A stretch of 64,000 nucleotides of DNA from an uncultured Collinsella sp. (GTDB lineage: Bacteria > Actinomycetota > Coriobacteriia > Coriobacteriales > Coriobacteriaceae), in the NCBI GenBank assembly GCA_959019945.1, contig CAUEQD010000010.1, positions 22,681-86,680 on the forward strand, read 5' to 3'. The notes below the pieces were generated by a model. That model ran no database searches, was not told where the DNA came from, and saw nothing but the letters and a program-made list of their open reading frames with translations. A program made the position numbers and the translations under genes. Below, piece after piece: positions 1 to 7,611 of the stretch (positions are counted from its first letter, which is position 1; each line of letters starts with the position of its first letter).

Positions 1-156
1 CGCTTCTTTGCCCAGCAGTTTAAGCGCAGCTGCCTGCCCGATGGCCCCAAGGTGGGCTCGGTCACGCTCAGCCCGCGCGGCGATTGGCGCATGCCGAGTG
101 ACGCCAGCTCGCGCCTGTGGCTCGCCCAGATCGACGCGCTCAATGCAATTGACTAA
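1..156 (+). CDS. C-terminal fragment of an unidentified protein
   Basis: An open frame runs from the first base of the window to a TAA at 154-156, giving the last 51 residues of a protein whose start lies outside. The tail is basic and aromatic near its start (RFFAQQFKRSC) and contains LSPRGDWRMPSD. I do not recognise the family. It is taken as coding because it is open to the edge, lies on the same strand as the next gene and is followed by a strong hairpin at 224-254. Confidence 0.5.
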   Translation, partial: RFFAQQFKRSCLPDGPKVGSVTLSPRGDWRMPSDASSRLWLAQIDALNAID

Positions 157-223
157 GGTTGCCAAATTGAACCAAAACAGCGGGTGCAAGCGTTACACTT
201 TTGCAATCTGATGGCCCGTATCG

Positions 224-254
224 CGCGGCGCTCTTGTCGGAGCGCCGCGTTTTT
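224..254 (+). terminator. Strong GC hairpin with T run
   Basis: A perfect 10-bp inverted repeat (224-233 with 240-249) is followed by five T. It probably ends the upstream gene. It lies only 20 bases before the start codon of the aminotransferase, so it could instead be a leader hairpin of that gene. Confidence 0.7.
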
Positions 255-273
255 CATATCGAAAGGTGGCACC

Positions 274-1437
274 ATGCAGGCATCGCAGCGTCTCGACCGC
301 TTTGGCGCGGAGGTCTTCGCCTCGCTCAACAACAAACTTCTCGCGCTGAAGGCTCAGGGCAAGACCATTTACAACATGAGCGTGGGCACGCCCGACTTTA
401 AGCCGTACGACCATGTGGTCGAGGCGCTCACGCATGCAGCCCAAGATCCCGAGATGTGGAAGTATGCCCTGCGCGACCTGCCCGAACTCAAACAAGCCGT
501 GTGCGATTACTATGAGCGTCGCTTTGGTGTCTCCGGCATTACGCCGTCTATGGTGCAGTCGTGCAACGGCACGCAGGAGGGCGTGGGCCATTTGGGCCTG
601 GCCCTGCTCGATCCGGGTGACACCATTTTGGTTCCCGATCCGTGCTACCCGGTCTTTGAGGCGGGCGCCAAGATCGCCGATGCCAAGCTCGAGTACTATC
701 CGTTGGTCGCCGAGCATAATTACCTGCCCTATGTGGCGGGTATCGATCCCGAGGTGGCCGATCGTGCCAAGTATATGATCGTGTCGCTGCCCGCAAACCC
801 GGTCGGCTCGGTGGGCACGCCCGAGGTCTACGAGGAGATCATCGCTTTCGCCCGCGAGCACGACCTGCTCATCGTCCATGACAACGCGTACTCCGACATC
901 GTGTTCGACGGCGAGCCGGGCGGCAGCTTCTTGCAGTATCCCGGTGCGCTTGAGGTGGGCGTGGAGTTCTTCTCGCTTTCCAAGTCGTTTAACGTCACCG
1001 GTGCGCGTATCGGCTTTTTGGTCGGCCGCGAGGACGTGGTCTCTGCCTTTGCCAAGCTGCGCGGCCAGATCGACTTTGGCATGTTCTTCCCGATCCAGAA
1101 GGCTGCTATCGCCTGCCTGAACGGTCCGCGCGATGAGGTCGAGGCGCAGCGTCTGAAGTACCAGGAGCGCCGCGATGCCCTGTGCGACGGTCTTGAGGGC
1201 CTGGGCTGGGAGCGTCCCAACGCGCATGGCTCTATGTTTGTGTGGGCCAAGCTTCCCGGTGGTCGCACCGATTCCATGGCGTTTTGCGAGGAGCTCATGG
1301 AGAAGGCCGGCGTTGTGGTGACGCCGGGCGCGAGCTTTGGTCCTTCGGGCGAGGGGCACGTGCGCATGGCGCTGGTCTTGCCGCCCGACCAGATTGCTTT
1401 GGCTGTCGAGGCCATTCGCGAGGCGGGCCTGTATTAG
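274..1437 (+). CDS. Class I/II PLP-dependent aminotransferase, possibly for N-acetyl-DAP
   Basis: Fold-type I aminotransferase of 387 residues, a normal family length. The internal aldimine lysine is about K237 in SLSKSFNVTGARIG; N185 (SLPANPVG), D203 and Y206 (HDNAYSD) match cofactor-binding positions. The start at 274 has GAAAGGTGG just upstream; a longer in-frame extension to 184 runs through the hairpin and is unlikely. Family members include DapL/PatA-type diaminopimelate aminotransferases and alanine aminotransferases. The acetylase-pathway genes dapH and N-acetyl-DAP deacetylase are a few kb away and that route needs a transaminase, so this gene is a candidate, but no shared operon shows it. 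Confidence 0.75.
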   Translation: MQASQRLDRFGAEVFASLNNKLLALKAQGKTIYNMSVGTPDFKPYDHVVEALTHAAQDPEMWKYALRDLPELKQAVCDYYERRFGVSGITPSMVQSCNGTQEGVGHLGLALLDPGDTILVPDPCYPVFEAGAKIADAKLEYYPLVAEHNYLPYVAGIDPEVADRAKYMIVSLPANPVGSVGTPEVYEEIIAFAREHDLLIVHDNAYSDIVFDGEPGGSFLQYPGALEVGVEFFSLSKSFNVTGARIGFLVGREDVVSAFAKLRGQIDFGMFFPIQKAAIACLNGPRDEVEAQRLKYQERRDALCDGLEGLGWERPNAHGSMFVWAKLPGGRTDSMAFCEELMEKAGVVVTPGASFGPSGEGHVRMALVLPPDQIALAVEAIREAGLY

Positions 1438-1580
1438 AAAGGTATTTCGGCTCGTCAATAGCTCGAAACCGATTTCGTGCAGTTATTTTACGATTTCTGC
1501 AAACAATTTCGGTAAACGGTCGATTTTTGGCTGCGAATAGGAGCATAATCAAAGTCCCGATTGGATGTATTGGGATTACG

Positions 1581-1613
1581 GCAAGCCGCTCGGGTCGTTC
1601 CCGGGCGGCTTGC
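1581..1613 (+). other. GC hairpin in the ldh leader
   Basis: A perfect 9-bp outer stem (GCAAGCCGC with GCGGCTTGC) encloses a partly paired loop. It sits about 10 bases before the ldh ribosome binding region and lacks a T run, so it may stabilise the mRNA or be an old terminator. The rest of 1438-1638 holds no gene; a CATAAT -10-like box lies near 1543. Confidence 0.5.
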
Positions 1614-1638
1614 TTGTGGAGAGAGATGGGAGTTTCTA

Positions 1639-2589
1639 ATGGTTAACGAGAAGAAGGTCGCTATTGTCGGCTGCGGTTTCGTCGGTTCGTCTTCGGCGTT
1701 CGCGCTGATGCAGAGCGGTCTGTTCTCCGAAATGGTCCTCATCGACGTGGACAAGAACCGCGCCGAGGGTGAGGCTCTGGATATCGCGCACGGTATGACG
1801 TTTGCCGAGCCGATGAAGATCTACGCCGGCGATTATTCCGATGTCGCCGACGCCGCCATGATCGTCGTCACCGCTGGCGCTGCCCAGAAGCCCGGTGAGA
1901 CTCGCCTGGACCTGGTCAACAAGAACGTCAGCATCTTTAAGTCCATTATCCCCGAGATTAAGAAGTCCGGCTTCGACGGCATTCTGCTCATCGTCTCCAA
2001 CCCGGTCGATGTTCTGACCTACGCCGCCATCAAGATGTCCGGCCTGCCCGAGGGCCACGTCATCGGTTCCGGTACCGTGCTCGACACCGGCCGTCTGCAG
2101 CAGATGCTTGGTGCCCACGTCGAGGTCGACCCGCGCGATGTCCAGGCCTATGTCATGGGTGAGCACGGCGACTCCGAGTTTGTCGCTTGGTCCAGCGCTC
2201 AGGTTGCCGGCGTTCCGCTGAACACCTTCTGCGAGCTTCACGGTCATCTGGAGCATGAGGCTGCCGAGAAGCGCATCGCCGAGGACGTCAAGAACTCCGC
2301 CTACACCATCATCGAGAAGAAGCACGCCACCTACTACGGCGTCGCCATGGCCGTCAAGCGCATCTGCACTGCCGTCATGCGTGACGAGCAGACCGTTCTG
2401 CCCGTTTCCTCGCTCATGGTGGGCGAGTACGGCCTGTCCGATCTTGCCATCTCCATGCCGACCGTCGTTGGCCGCGACGGCGTTGTCTGCCGCGTCCCCG
2501 TGCCGCTGAACGATGACGAGCAGCATGAGCTCACTGCCTCCGCCAAGGCCCTCAAGGACATCATCGACAGCGTCGACTTCTCCTGCTAA
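1639..2589 (+). CDS. ldh: L-lactate dehydrogenase
   Basis: NAD-dependent enzyme reducing pyruvate to L-lactate in the cytoplasm, the fermentative sink for NADH. The 316-residue product opens with a Rossmann loop (VGCGFVG, residues 10-16). The substrate-specificity position has Q83 in AAQKPGETRLDL, as in lactate rather than malate dehydrogenases, which carry Arg. R89 follows on the mobile loop, and the catalytic histidine is H176 in GEHGDSE. The start at 1639 is preceded by GAGAGATGGGAG; the frame is open back to 1561, but that stretch is the leader hairpin. Monocistronic, with a terminator at 2621. Confidence 0.95.
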   Translation: MVNEKKVAIVGCGFVGSSSAFALMQSGLFSEMVLIDVDKNRAEGEALDIAHGMTFAEPMKIYAGDYSDVADAAMIVVTAGAAQKPGETRLDLVNKNVSIFKSIIPEIKKSGFDGILLIVSNPVDVLTYAAIKMSGLPEGHVIGSGTVLDTGRLQQMLGAHVEVDPRDVQAYVMGEHGDSEFVAWSSAQVAGVPLNTFCELHGHLEHEAAEKRIAEDVKNSAYTIIEKKHATYYGVAMAVKRICTAVMRDEQTVLPVSSLMVGEYGLSDLAISMPTVVGRDGVVCRVPVPLNDDEQHELTASAKALKDIIDSVDFSC

Positions 2590-2620
2590 ATCAAGCTCGC
2601 GAGAGCGAAAAGCTACAATG

Positions 2621-2656
2621 AAGGCGTCCGAGCCCACACGGCCCGGGCGCCTTTTT
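2621..2656 (+). terminator. ldh terminator
   Basis: The inverted repeat GGCGTCC...GGGCGCC followed by TTTTT, 32 bases after the ldh stop, fits an intrinsic terminator. Confidence 0.8.
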
Positions 2657-2686
2657 GGTGCAAAATTACCTGTCCTCGATGCACCA
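2656..2686 (+). repeat. Small inverted-repeat element, copy 1
   Basis: TGGTGCA (2656-2662) and TGCACCA (2680-2686) enclose a spacer containing ACCTGTCC. A near-identical copy in the same orientation lies at 3868-3900, so the two bracket the Mbeg1-like gene. Such ACCTGTCC/GGGACAGG hairpins recur in this window (18553, 21183). Confidence 0.65.
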
Positions 2687-2703
2687 TAGTTGATGGGAGG
2701 GCC

Positions 2704-3864
2704 ATGTCGGATTCGCCTAATTTTTTGACCTATGCCCAGACGGCGTTTGATCCGCTTGAGGAACGGCCGTTCTGCGCGGTGGATAGCCTGGTCTTTGCGT
2801 GGTTGTCCTATTTGCGTTTGCCGGGTGATATGGCGGAGCTGACGAACTGGCAGGGCCTAGACGTACGCGAGCTGCTGCGTGCCGAGTGCTACCGGGACAT
2901 GATTGGCGACTTGTGGGACCCAGAGGGGAGCAGGGCCTTGTTGGAGGCCGTGGCAGCAAGCCCTCGCTACCGTGGCGTGCACGTTTGCGGCTATCGTGCC
3001 GTGAGCGATGTGGTGGCGACAGAGCAGTTTGCAGCCATGGCGTTCCGGTTTCCGGCGGGGTTTAGCTATCTTTCCTTCCGGGGGACCGACAGCACGATTG
3101 TGGGCTGGAAAGAGGACTTCAACATGGCGTTCCGGTGTCCCGTGCCCTCCCAGGAATCTGCGGCGCGCTATGTGGACGAGGCAGCGGATGCGATTGACGG
3201 GGCGCTTTTGTGCGGAGGTCATTCCAAGGGTGGAAACCTTGCGGTGTACGGTGCGGCGATGTGCTCCGATGTCGCCCGTGATCGAATCGAACGGGTGTAT
3301 TCCCATGATGGTCCGGGCTTCGTCGAGGAGTTTCTGAACGGCAACGCCTTTGCCGATCTTTCCGGTCGAATCGACAAGACGCTACCTCGGTCGTCGATCT
3401 TCGGCATGATGTTCGAGACACAGGAGGACTATGCCATCGTTGAGAGCACCGAGTTCAGCCTGCTGCAGCACAATCCCTTTAGCTGGGTGGTTGATGGTCG
3501 CGACTTCGTGTACTGTGAGCGCCTGTCCGCCGGTGCTCGATACGTTGATGGCTCCATCCGCGAGATGCTGCTTGCAGTGTCACCTAGCGAGCGCGAGCGT
3601 TTTGTAGATGCGTTGTTCTCCGTGTTTGAGGCTACGGGTGCTGAGCGGTTTGCGGATATCGCTGGGAATCTGCGCGAGAGCCTGCCCATGATGCTCCAGA
3701 CTGCGCAAGGCTTTGACAAGGACACGCGACGCTTTGTCTCGCAGACTATCGTTGCGATTCTTAAGTGTGCGCTTCTGCCCAAACGTCCCCAGGTCGACAT
3801 GCCAGCTGCCGGCAAGAGCTTGGCAGAACAACTCGAGGCTTGGCAGTCCGAACTCCTACGCTAG
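2704..3864 (+). CDS. Mbeg1-like (DUF2974) alpha/beta hydrolase
   Basis: Protein of 386 residues resembling the DUF2974/Mbeg1-like family of lipase-fold proteins in gut Firmicutes and Actinobacteria. The nucleophile elbow GHSKGGN lies near residue 173, after a lipase-like strand (YLSFRGTDSTIVGWKEDFNMAF) that supplies the usual FRGT motif. No signal peptide or membrane segment is visible, so it is probably cytoplasmic. The start at 2704 follows GATGGGAGGGCC. The substrate is unknown. The gene stands alone between two copies of a small inverted-repeat element, which hints at a movable cassette. Confidence 0.8.
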   Translation: MSDSPNFLTYAQTAFDPLEERPFCAVDSLVFAWLSYLRLPGDMAELTNWQGLDVRELLRAECYRDMIGDLWDPEGSRALLEAVAASPRYRGVHVCGYRAVSDVVATEQFAAMAFRFPAGFSYLSFRGTDSTIVGWKEDFNMAFRCPVPSQESAARYVDEAADAIDGALLCGGHSKGGNLAVYGAAMCSDVARDRIERVYSHDGPGFVEEFLNGNAFADLSGRIDKTLPRSSIFGMMFETQEDYAIVESTEFSLLQHNPFSWVVDGRDFVYCERLSAGARYVDGSIREMLLAVSPSERERFVDALFSVFEATGAERFADIAGNLRESLPMMLQTAQGFDKDTRRFVSQTIVAILKCALLPKRPQVDMPAAGKSLAEQLEAWQSELLR

Positions 3865-3867
3865 CTA

Positions 3868-3900
3868 TTGGTGCAAAGCAACCTGTCCCCGATGCACCAA
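3868..3900 (+). repeat. Small inverted-repeat element, copy 2
   Basis: TTGGTGCA (3868-3875) and TGCACCAA (3893-3900) form a perfect 8-bp stem around a loop with ACCTGTCCCC. It is the second copy of the element at 2656, on the other side of the hydrolase gene and in direct orientation. Confidence 0.65.
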
Positions 3901-3975
3901 TCTTCGATGCGCTTGGGGCAGGCTCGACCGCTATACTGGTTCGTGCTTAAATCGATCTAGAACGGAATGCCGTAT

Positions 3976-4980
3976 ATGAAAATCAATCACGCGATTCTGC
4001 ATATCCTGGACTTTGACTCTGCCGTCAACGTCATGAGCCAGCGCGAGCTCGATATCGAGAGCCGTACCGTGCGCAACTTTGTGACCACGCATCTGCGCCG
4101 CGCACGAACCTCGGCCGACAATAAGCGCGCCACGTTTGCCGAGAACTCTGCGTTTGGCGGCGAGCTCAAGGGTTATTTCTTTGGCGAGCGCGAGTTCGTG
4201 GACCTGTCGCAGCAGATTGCGGAGTTTATCTCCTCCGAGCTCACCAAAGCCGAGAAAGCCGAGTCCACCGACGTGCTCGTGGCCGACTTTGACGACGATG
4301 AGGATGCCCGCTGGTTTGCCGTGATGCTGCTGGGCTCCAAGCAGGCCTTTATGCACGAGGTGGGCCGCGAGGAAGGCGAGGTGCGCAACGACATCGCGCG
4401 CCACTATGCCATTCTGCCGAACCCTTCGCAAAAGGTGCCGAGCTATGCCATCGTGCGCGCGAGCACCATGGAGATCGGCTACGTGGACAAGAAGCGTAAG
4501 ATTGCCGGCGAGGACCGTATGCTCATTCCCGACGGTCTGCTACAGTGCGATACGGGCGTATCGGGAAAGGAAGTCATCGACACCGTGACGCGTGTGGTCG
4601 AGGAAGTCGCCGAGGAGCACGGCGCCAACACGGCCGTGGCGCTCGCCAAGGTTAAGGCCGCTGTGGCCGAGAAGGTCGAGGATGACGAGGAGCTGCCGCC
4701 TTGGGATATCGTCGATGAGGTCTTTGAGGACGAGCCGGTCATCAAAGAGAGCGTGCGCGCGGCGCTGACCGAAGAGAAGGTGCCCGAGCGTGTGCCCGTG
4801 GAGCGCAAGCAGGTCGAGCGTGCGGCCGTGCGCAACCACAAGATTCGTACCGATACGGGCATCGAGATCAGCTTTCCGGCCGAGATGGGCTCGAACTCCG
4901 AGTACATCGAGTTTGTCAACGAGCCCAACGGCCTCATCTCCATCGAGCTCAAAAACATCGGCAGCATCGAGAATCGATAA
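3976..4980 (+). CDS. Nucleoid-associated protein, NdpA/YejK family
   Basis: A 334-residue protein of the 37-kDa nucleoid-associated (NdpA/YejK) family. The N-terminus MKINHAILHILD and the central NPSQKVPSYAIV region are recognisable family features. Members bind DNA in the nucleoid; their precise role is poorly defined, and some family members are phage or defence related. A second ATG at 3967 is in frame, but AACGGA sits 9 bases before 3976 and touches 3967, so 3976 is preferred. A low-complexity acidic stretch lies near residues 225-255. Followed by a terminator at 5010. Confidence 0.85.
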   Translation: MKINHAILHILDFDSAVNVMSQRELDIESRTVRNFVTTHLRRARTSADNKRATFAENSAFGGELKGYFFGEREFVDLSQQIAEFISSELTKAEKAESTDVLVADFDDDEDARWFAVMLLGSKQAFMHEVGREEGEVRNDIARHYAILPNPSQKVPSYAIVRASTMEIGYVDKKRKIAGEDRMLIPDGLLQCDTGVSGKEVIDTVTRVVEEVAEEHGANTAVALAKVKAAVAEKVEDDEELPPWDIVDEVFEDEPVIKESVRAALTEEKVPERVPVERKQVERAAVRNHKIRTDTGIEISFPAEMGSNSEYIEFVNEPNGLISIELKNIGSIENR

Positions 4981-5009
4981 GTTGCGTTACGCCTACAGCG
5001 GGAAAGCAA

Positions 5010-5045
5010 AGGCCGAAGCCTTGGATGAGGGCTTCGACCTTTTTA
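5010..5045 (+). terminator. Terminator of the NdpA-like gene
   Basis: GGCCGAAGCC pairs with GGGCTTCGACC, followed by TTTTT, 30 bases after the stop codon. Confidence 0.75.
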
Positions 5046-5087
5046 CTTGGGGCTTAATTACGCTACTGGTTGAGCATAAGTCAGCGA

Positions 5088-5185
5088 AAACGCCCCAGAG
5101 CGAGCAAGGTGACGTGAAAGAGGAGGGCATTGACCTTTTGGTCATGCCCGACGATTGAACGTCAGATTGCCGCTCTGGGGCGTTT
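5088..5185 (+). repeat. Nested inverted-repeat element, family A, copy 1
   Basis: Outer arms of 15 bp (5088-5102 and 5171-5185) match perfectly. Inside are a second stem (TGACGT with ACGTCA) and an inner hairpin (GGGCAT...ATGCCC with a TTTT loop). The 45-base core 5114-5158 aligns without gaps to the core at 21296-21340 and is related to one at 58423-58473. It lies between convergent genes. It may be a structured RNA, a bidirectional terminator or a non-autonomous repeat. Confidence 0.7.
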
Positions 5186-5198
5186 GCAGCGTCGAGTC

Positions 5199-5226
5199 GT
5201 TACGGCGTTTGGTAAAACGCCGTAAC
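5199..5226 (-). terminator. dapH terminator
   Basis: A perfect 12-bp inverted repeat (GTTACGGCGTTT with AAACGCCGTAAC, 4-base loop) immediately follows the minus-strand dapH stop at 5229. Confidence 0.75.
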
Positions 5227-5228
5227 TG

Positions 5229-5948
5229 TTAAAGTCGACGTAAGCCCTCTTCCAGACCGGTCTTGCTGTCGGTCTTCTCGTCGCGCATCTTGATGACGCG
5301 GGCGGGAACGCCGGCCACGACGGCGCCGGCGGGGACGTCCTCGACGCACACGGCGCCGGCGGCAACGACAGCGCCCTTGCCTACGTGCACGCCCTCCAGA
5401 ACCACGGCGTTGGCGCCGATCATGACATCGTCCTCGATGATGACGGGCGTGGCGCTGGCGGGCTCCACAACGCCTGCCAGCACGGTGCCGGCGCCGATAT
5501 GGCAGTTCTTGCCCACGGTGGCGCGGCCGCCCAGCACGGCGCCCATATCGATCATGGAACCCTCGCCGATAACGGAGCCGATGTTGATGATGGCGCCCAT
5601 CATGATGACGGCACGGTCGCCAATCTCGACGCGGTCGCGGATGATCGCGCCCGGCTCGATGCGGGCGTTGATGCCCTTAAGGTCGAGCATGGGCACGGCG
5701 GAGTTGCGGCAGTCGTTCTCTACGTCGTAGTAGTCGATGGAGTCGGCGTTGGCGTCGAGGATTGCCTTGAGCTCATCCCAGTCACCAAAGACGGTCTTGC
5801 CACGACGACCGCCGTAGACGTGTGCATTGCCCCACTGGACCTTCATGCCGGGCTTCTCGCGCACGTACAGCTTGACGGGCGTCTTTTTGGGTGCGGTAGC
5901 GATGTAGTTGATAATCTCCTGTGCATCCATCTCGGCTGCATTGCTCAT
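5229..5948 (-). CDS. dapH: Tetrahydrodipicolinate N-acetyltransferase
   Basis: Acetyl-CoA-dependent acetylation of tetrahydrodipicolinate in the acetylase branch of DAP/lysine synthesis. The 239-residue protein has an N-terminal alpha/beta part and, from about residue 90, hexapeptide repeats of a left-handed beta helix (IGDRAVIMMGAIINIG, IGEGSMIDMGAVLGG). Length and the N-terminal block INYIATAPKKTPVKLYV fit DapH rather than the longer succinyl-dependent DapD. The start has AAAGGAG 9 bases upstream. Last gene of the lysA-dapA-dapB-dapH operon, 39 bases after dapB. Its presence, with the deacetylase at 9412, points to the acetylated pathway. Confidence 0.92.
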   Translation of the reverse strand: MSNAAEMDAQEIINYIATAPKKTPVKLYVREKPGMKVQWGNAHVYGGRRGKTVFGDWDELKAILDANADSIDYYDVENDCRNSAVPMLDLKGINARIEPGAIIRDRVEIGDRAVIMMGAIINIGSVIGEGSMIDMGAVLGGRATVGKNCHIGAGTVLAGVVEPASATPVIIEDDVMIGANAVVLEGVHVGKGAVVAAGAVCVEDVPAGAVVAGVPARVIKMRDEKTDSKTGLEEGLRRL

Positions 5949-5987
5949 TTGCTGTCTCTCCTTTGAGTAGGTACGGTTGATAGCTAG

Positions 5988-6728
5988 TTAGGCGAACATG
6001 ACCTGGTCGAACGTATAGAAGCCGTGCTCGCGGGTGACGAGCTTCTGCGCGGCTGCCAGGGCGCCGTTGACGAAGATCTGACGGCTCGTGGCGCGATGCG
6101 TGAGCGTGACCTCCTCGTCCTGGCCAAAGAAGCTCACCTCGTGCACGCCGGCGACGGTGCCGCCGCGCAGCGAGTGCATACCGATTTCCTTGGGGTCGCG
6201 CGCGCCGCACATGCCCTCGCGTCCGTAGACGGGGTGGTAGCCTGCCTCGGGCTCGGTTTCGACGACGGCATCGAGCAGTAACTTGGCAGTGCCGCTGGGG
6301 GCGTCGACCTTTTGGTTATGGTGCGTCTCGACGATTTCGCAGTCAAAGCCGGGCAGCTCGCGTGTGGCCTGTGCTACCAGATGACGCAGGGCTGCGATAC
6401 CGATGGAGTAATTGCCAGAGTGCATGACGCGTGCGTTCTGACCCAGCTCGCGCAGGCGATCCATCTGCTCGGGGGTGTAGCCTGTAGTGCCCGAGACCAA
6501 CGCCGCGCCTGTACGCTCGACATAGGCGACGACGGCATCGAAGGTCACGACGTTCGAGAAGTCGATGATGACGTCGGCTGCCGGGGCGCTCGCGAGCTCG
6601 GACAGGTCAAAACCGATCTGGGCGACGATGCCGAAAACAGGTTGTCCGGCGGCGTCGACAATGCCTTCGGCGGTAGAGCGGATGAGCGAGCCCATGCGGC
6701 CCGTTCCCATAATAACGGTCTTAATCAA
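5988..6728 (-). CDS. dapB: 4-hydroxy-tetrahydrodipicolinate reductase
   Basis: NAD(P)H-dependent reductase of the DAP pathway, 246 residues. A Rossmann motif (GTGRMG, residues 8-13) opens the protein and the catalytic/substrate block HHNQKVDAPSGTA starts at H136-H137 with K140 close by, as in DapB. The initiation codon appears to be TTG at 6728, inside the end of dapA: the two genes overlap by 8 bases, so translation is probably coupled. Translation of this gene therefore depends on the same riboswitch-controlled message as lysA-dapA. Confidence 0.92.
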   Translation of the reverse strand: MIKTVIMGTGRMGSLIRSTAEGIVDAAGQPVFGIVAQIGFDLSELASAPAADVIIDFSNVVTFDAVVAYVERTGAALVSGTTGYTPEQMDRLRELGQNARVMHSGNYSIGIAALRHLVAQATRELPGFDCEIVETHHNQKVDAPSGTAKLLLDAVVETEPEAGYHPVYGREGMCGARDPKEIGMHSLRGGTVAGVHEVSFFGQDEEVTLTHRATSRQIFVNGALAAAQKLVTREHGFYTFDQVMFA

Positions 6729-7611
6729 GCAGACCAGCTCCCTTCAGAGCATCGGTAAGTGCGGCTCGCGTATCGTCGGCCATGGGGCACAGTGGCATAC
6801 GGTAGTTTGCCTCGATCATACCCATCTGAGCGAGCGCTTCCTTAACGGGGATGGGGTTGACCTCGCTAAAGAGGGCATTGATGAGCGGCTGGCCGGCGAT
6901 CTGGATATCGCGGGCGCGCACTACGTCGCCGTCCAGATAGGCGCGGCACATGTCGTGCACGAGCTGCGGCTGAACATCGGCCCACACGCTGATGGTGCCC
7001 GAGGCGCCCAGGCTCATGAGCGGTACGGTGAGGGCGTCCTCGCCCGAGTACATGCGGAAGTTATCGGACAGCAGGTGGGCGATCTTGGCCGCGTAGGCGA
7101 CGTTGCCCGAGGCTTCTTTAATACCCATGATGTTTGGGTGCGCGGCCAGGCGCTCCACGTTGTGCACGCTGATGCCGCAGCCGCAGCGGCCGGGGATGTT
7201 GTACAGGATGCAGGGGATGTCCACGGCGTCGGCCACGGTCTTAAAGTGCTGGTAGATGCCCTCTTCGTTAGACTTGTTGTAGTAGGGGGTAATGAGCAGC
7301 AGACCATCGGCGCCCAGGCCCTGGTAAGTGAGCGACTTGGTGAGCATGGTCTGCGTGGAGTTAGAGCCCGAGCCGGCAATAACGGGGACGCGTCCTGCAA
7401 CATGCTTGACCACGGCGGCGACGACGGAGTTGTCCTCGTCATCGGTCATCGTGGCGCTCTCGCCGGTGGTGCCCAGGGTGAGAATGGCGTCGGTGCCATT
7501 TTGCAAGTGGAAATCGATAAGGCGCTCGAGCGCGTCAAAGTCGACACTGCCGTCCTTTTTAAACGGCGTAACCAGGGCGACGATTGAGCCCTCGAGATTG
7601 CGGATGTCCAT
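6721..7611 (-). CDS. dapA: Possible separately initiated DapA
   Basis: The ATG at 7611 lies in frame within the lysA reading frame and is preceded by AAGGAGAAGAAC, a good ribosome binding site. Initiation here would give a 296-residue DapA of ordinary family length starting MDIRNLEGSIVALVTPF. Fusion product, internal initiation or both are possible; the sequence alone cannot decide. Confidence 0.6.
   Translation of the reverse strand: MDIRNLEGSIVALVTPFKKDGSVDFDALERLIDFHLQNGTDAILTLGTTGESATMTDDEDNSVVAAVVKHVAGRVPVIAGSGSNSTQTMLTKSLTYQGLGADGLLLITPYYNKSNEEGIYQHFKTVADAVDIPCILYNIPGRCGCGISVHNVERLAAHPNIMGIKEASGNVAYAAKIAHLLSDNFRMYSGEDALTVPLMSLGASGTISVWADVQPQLVHDMCRAYLDGDVVRARDIQIAGQPLINALFSEVNPIPVKEALAQMGMIEANYRMPLCPMADDTRAALTDALKGAGLLD

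Noticed and set aside
4790..5158. Plus-strand frame continuing past the NdpA-like gene
   Set aside because: Mostly overlaps the gene in another frame and then runs through a terminator and the family A element.
5114..5158. Family A cores as short coding genes or hammerhead ribozymes
   Set aside because: Frames are only 15-17 codons without a consistent start codon, and the GAAA and TGA pieces are not in the order needed for a hammerhead core.
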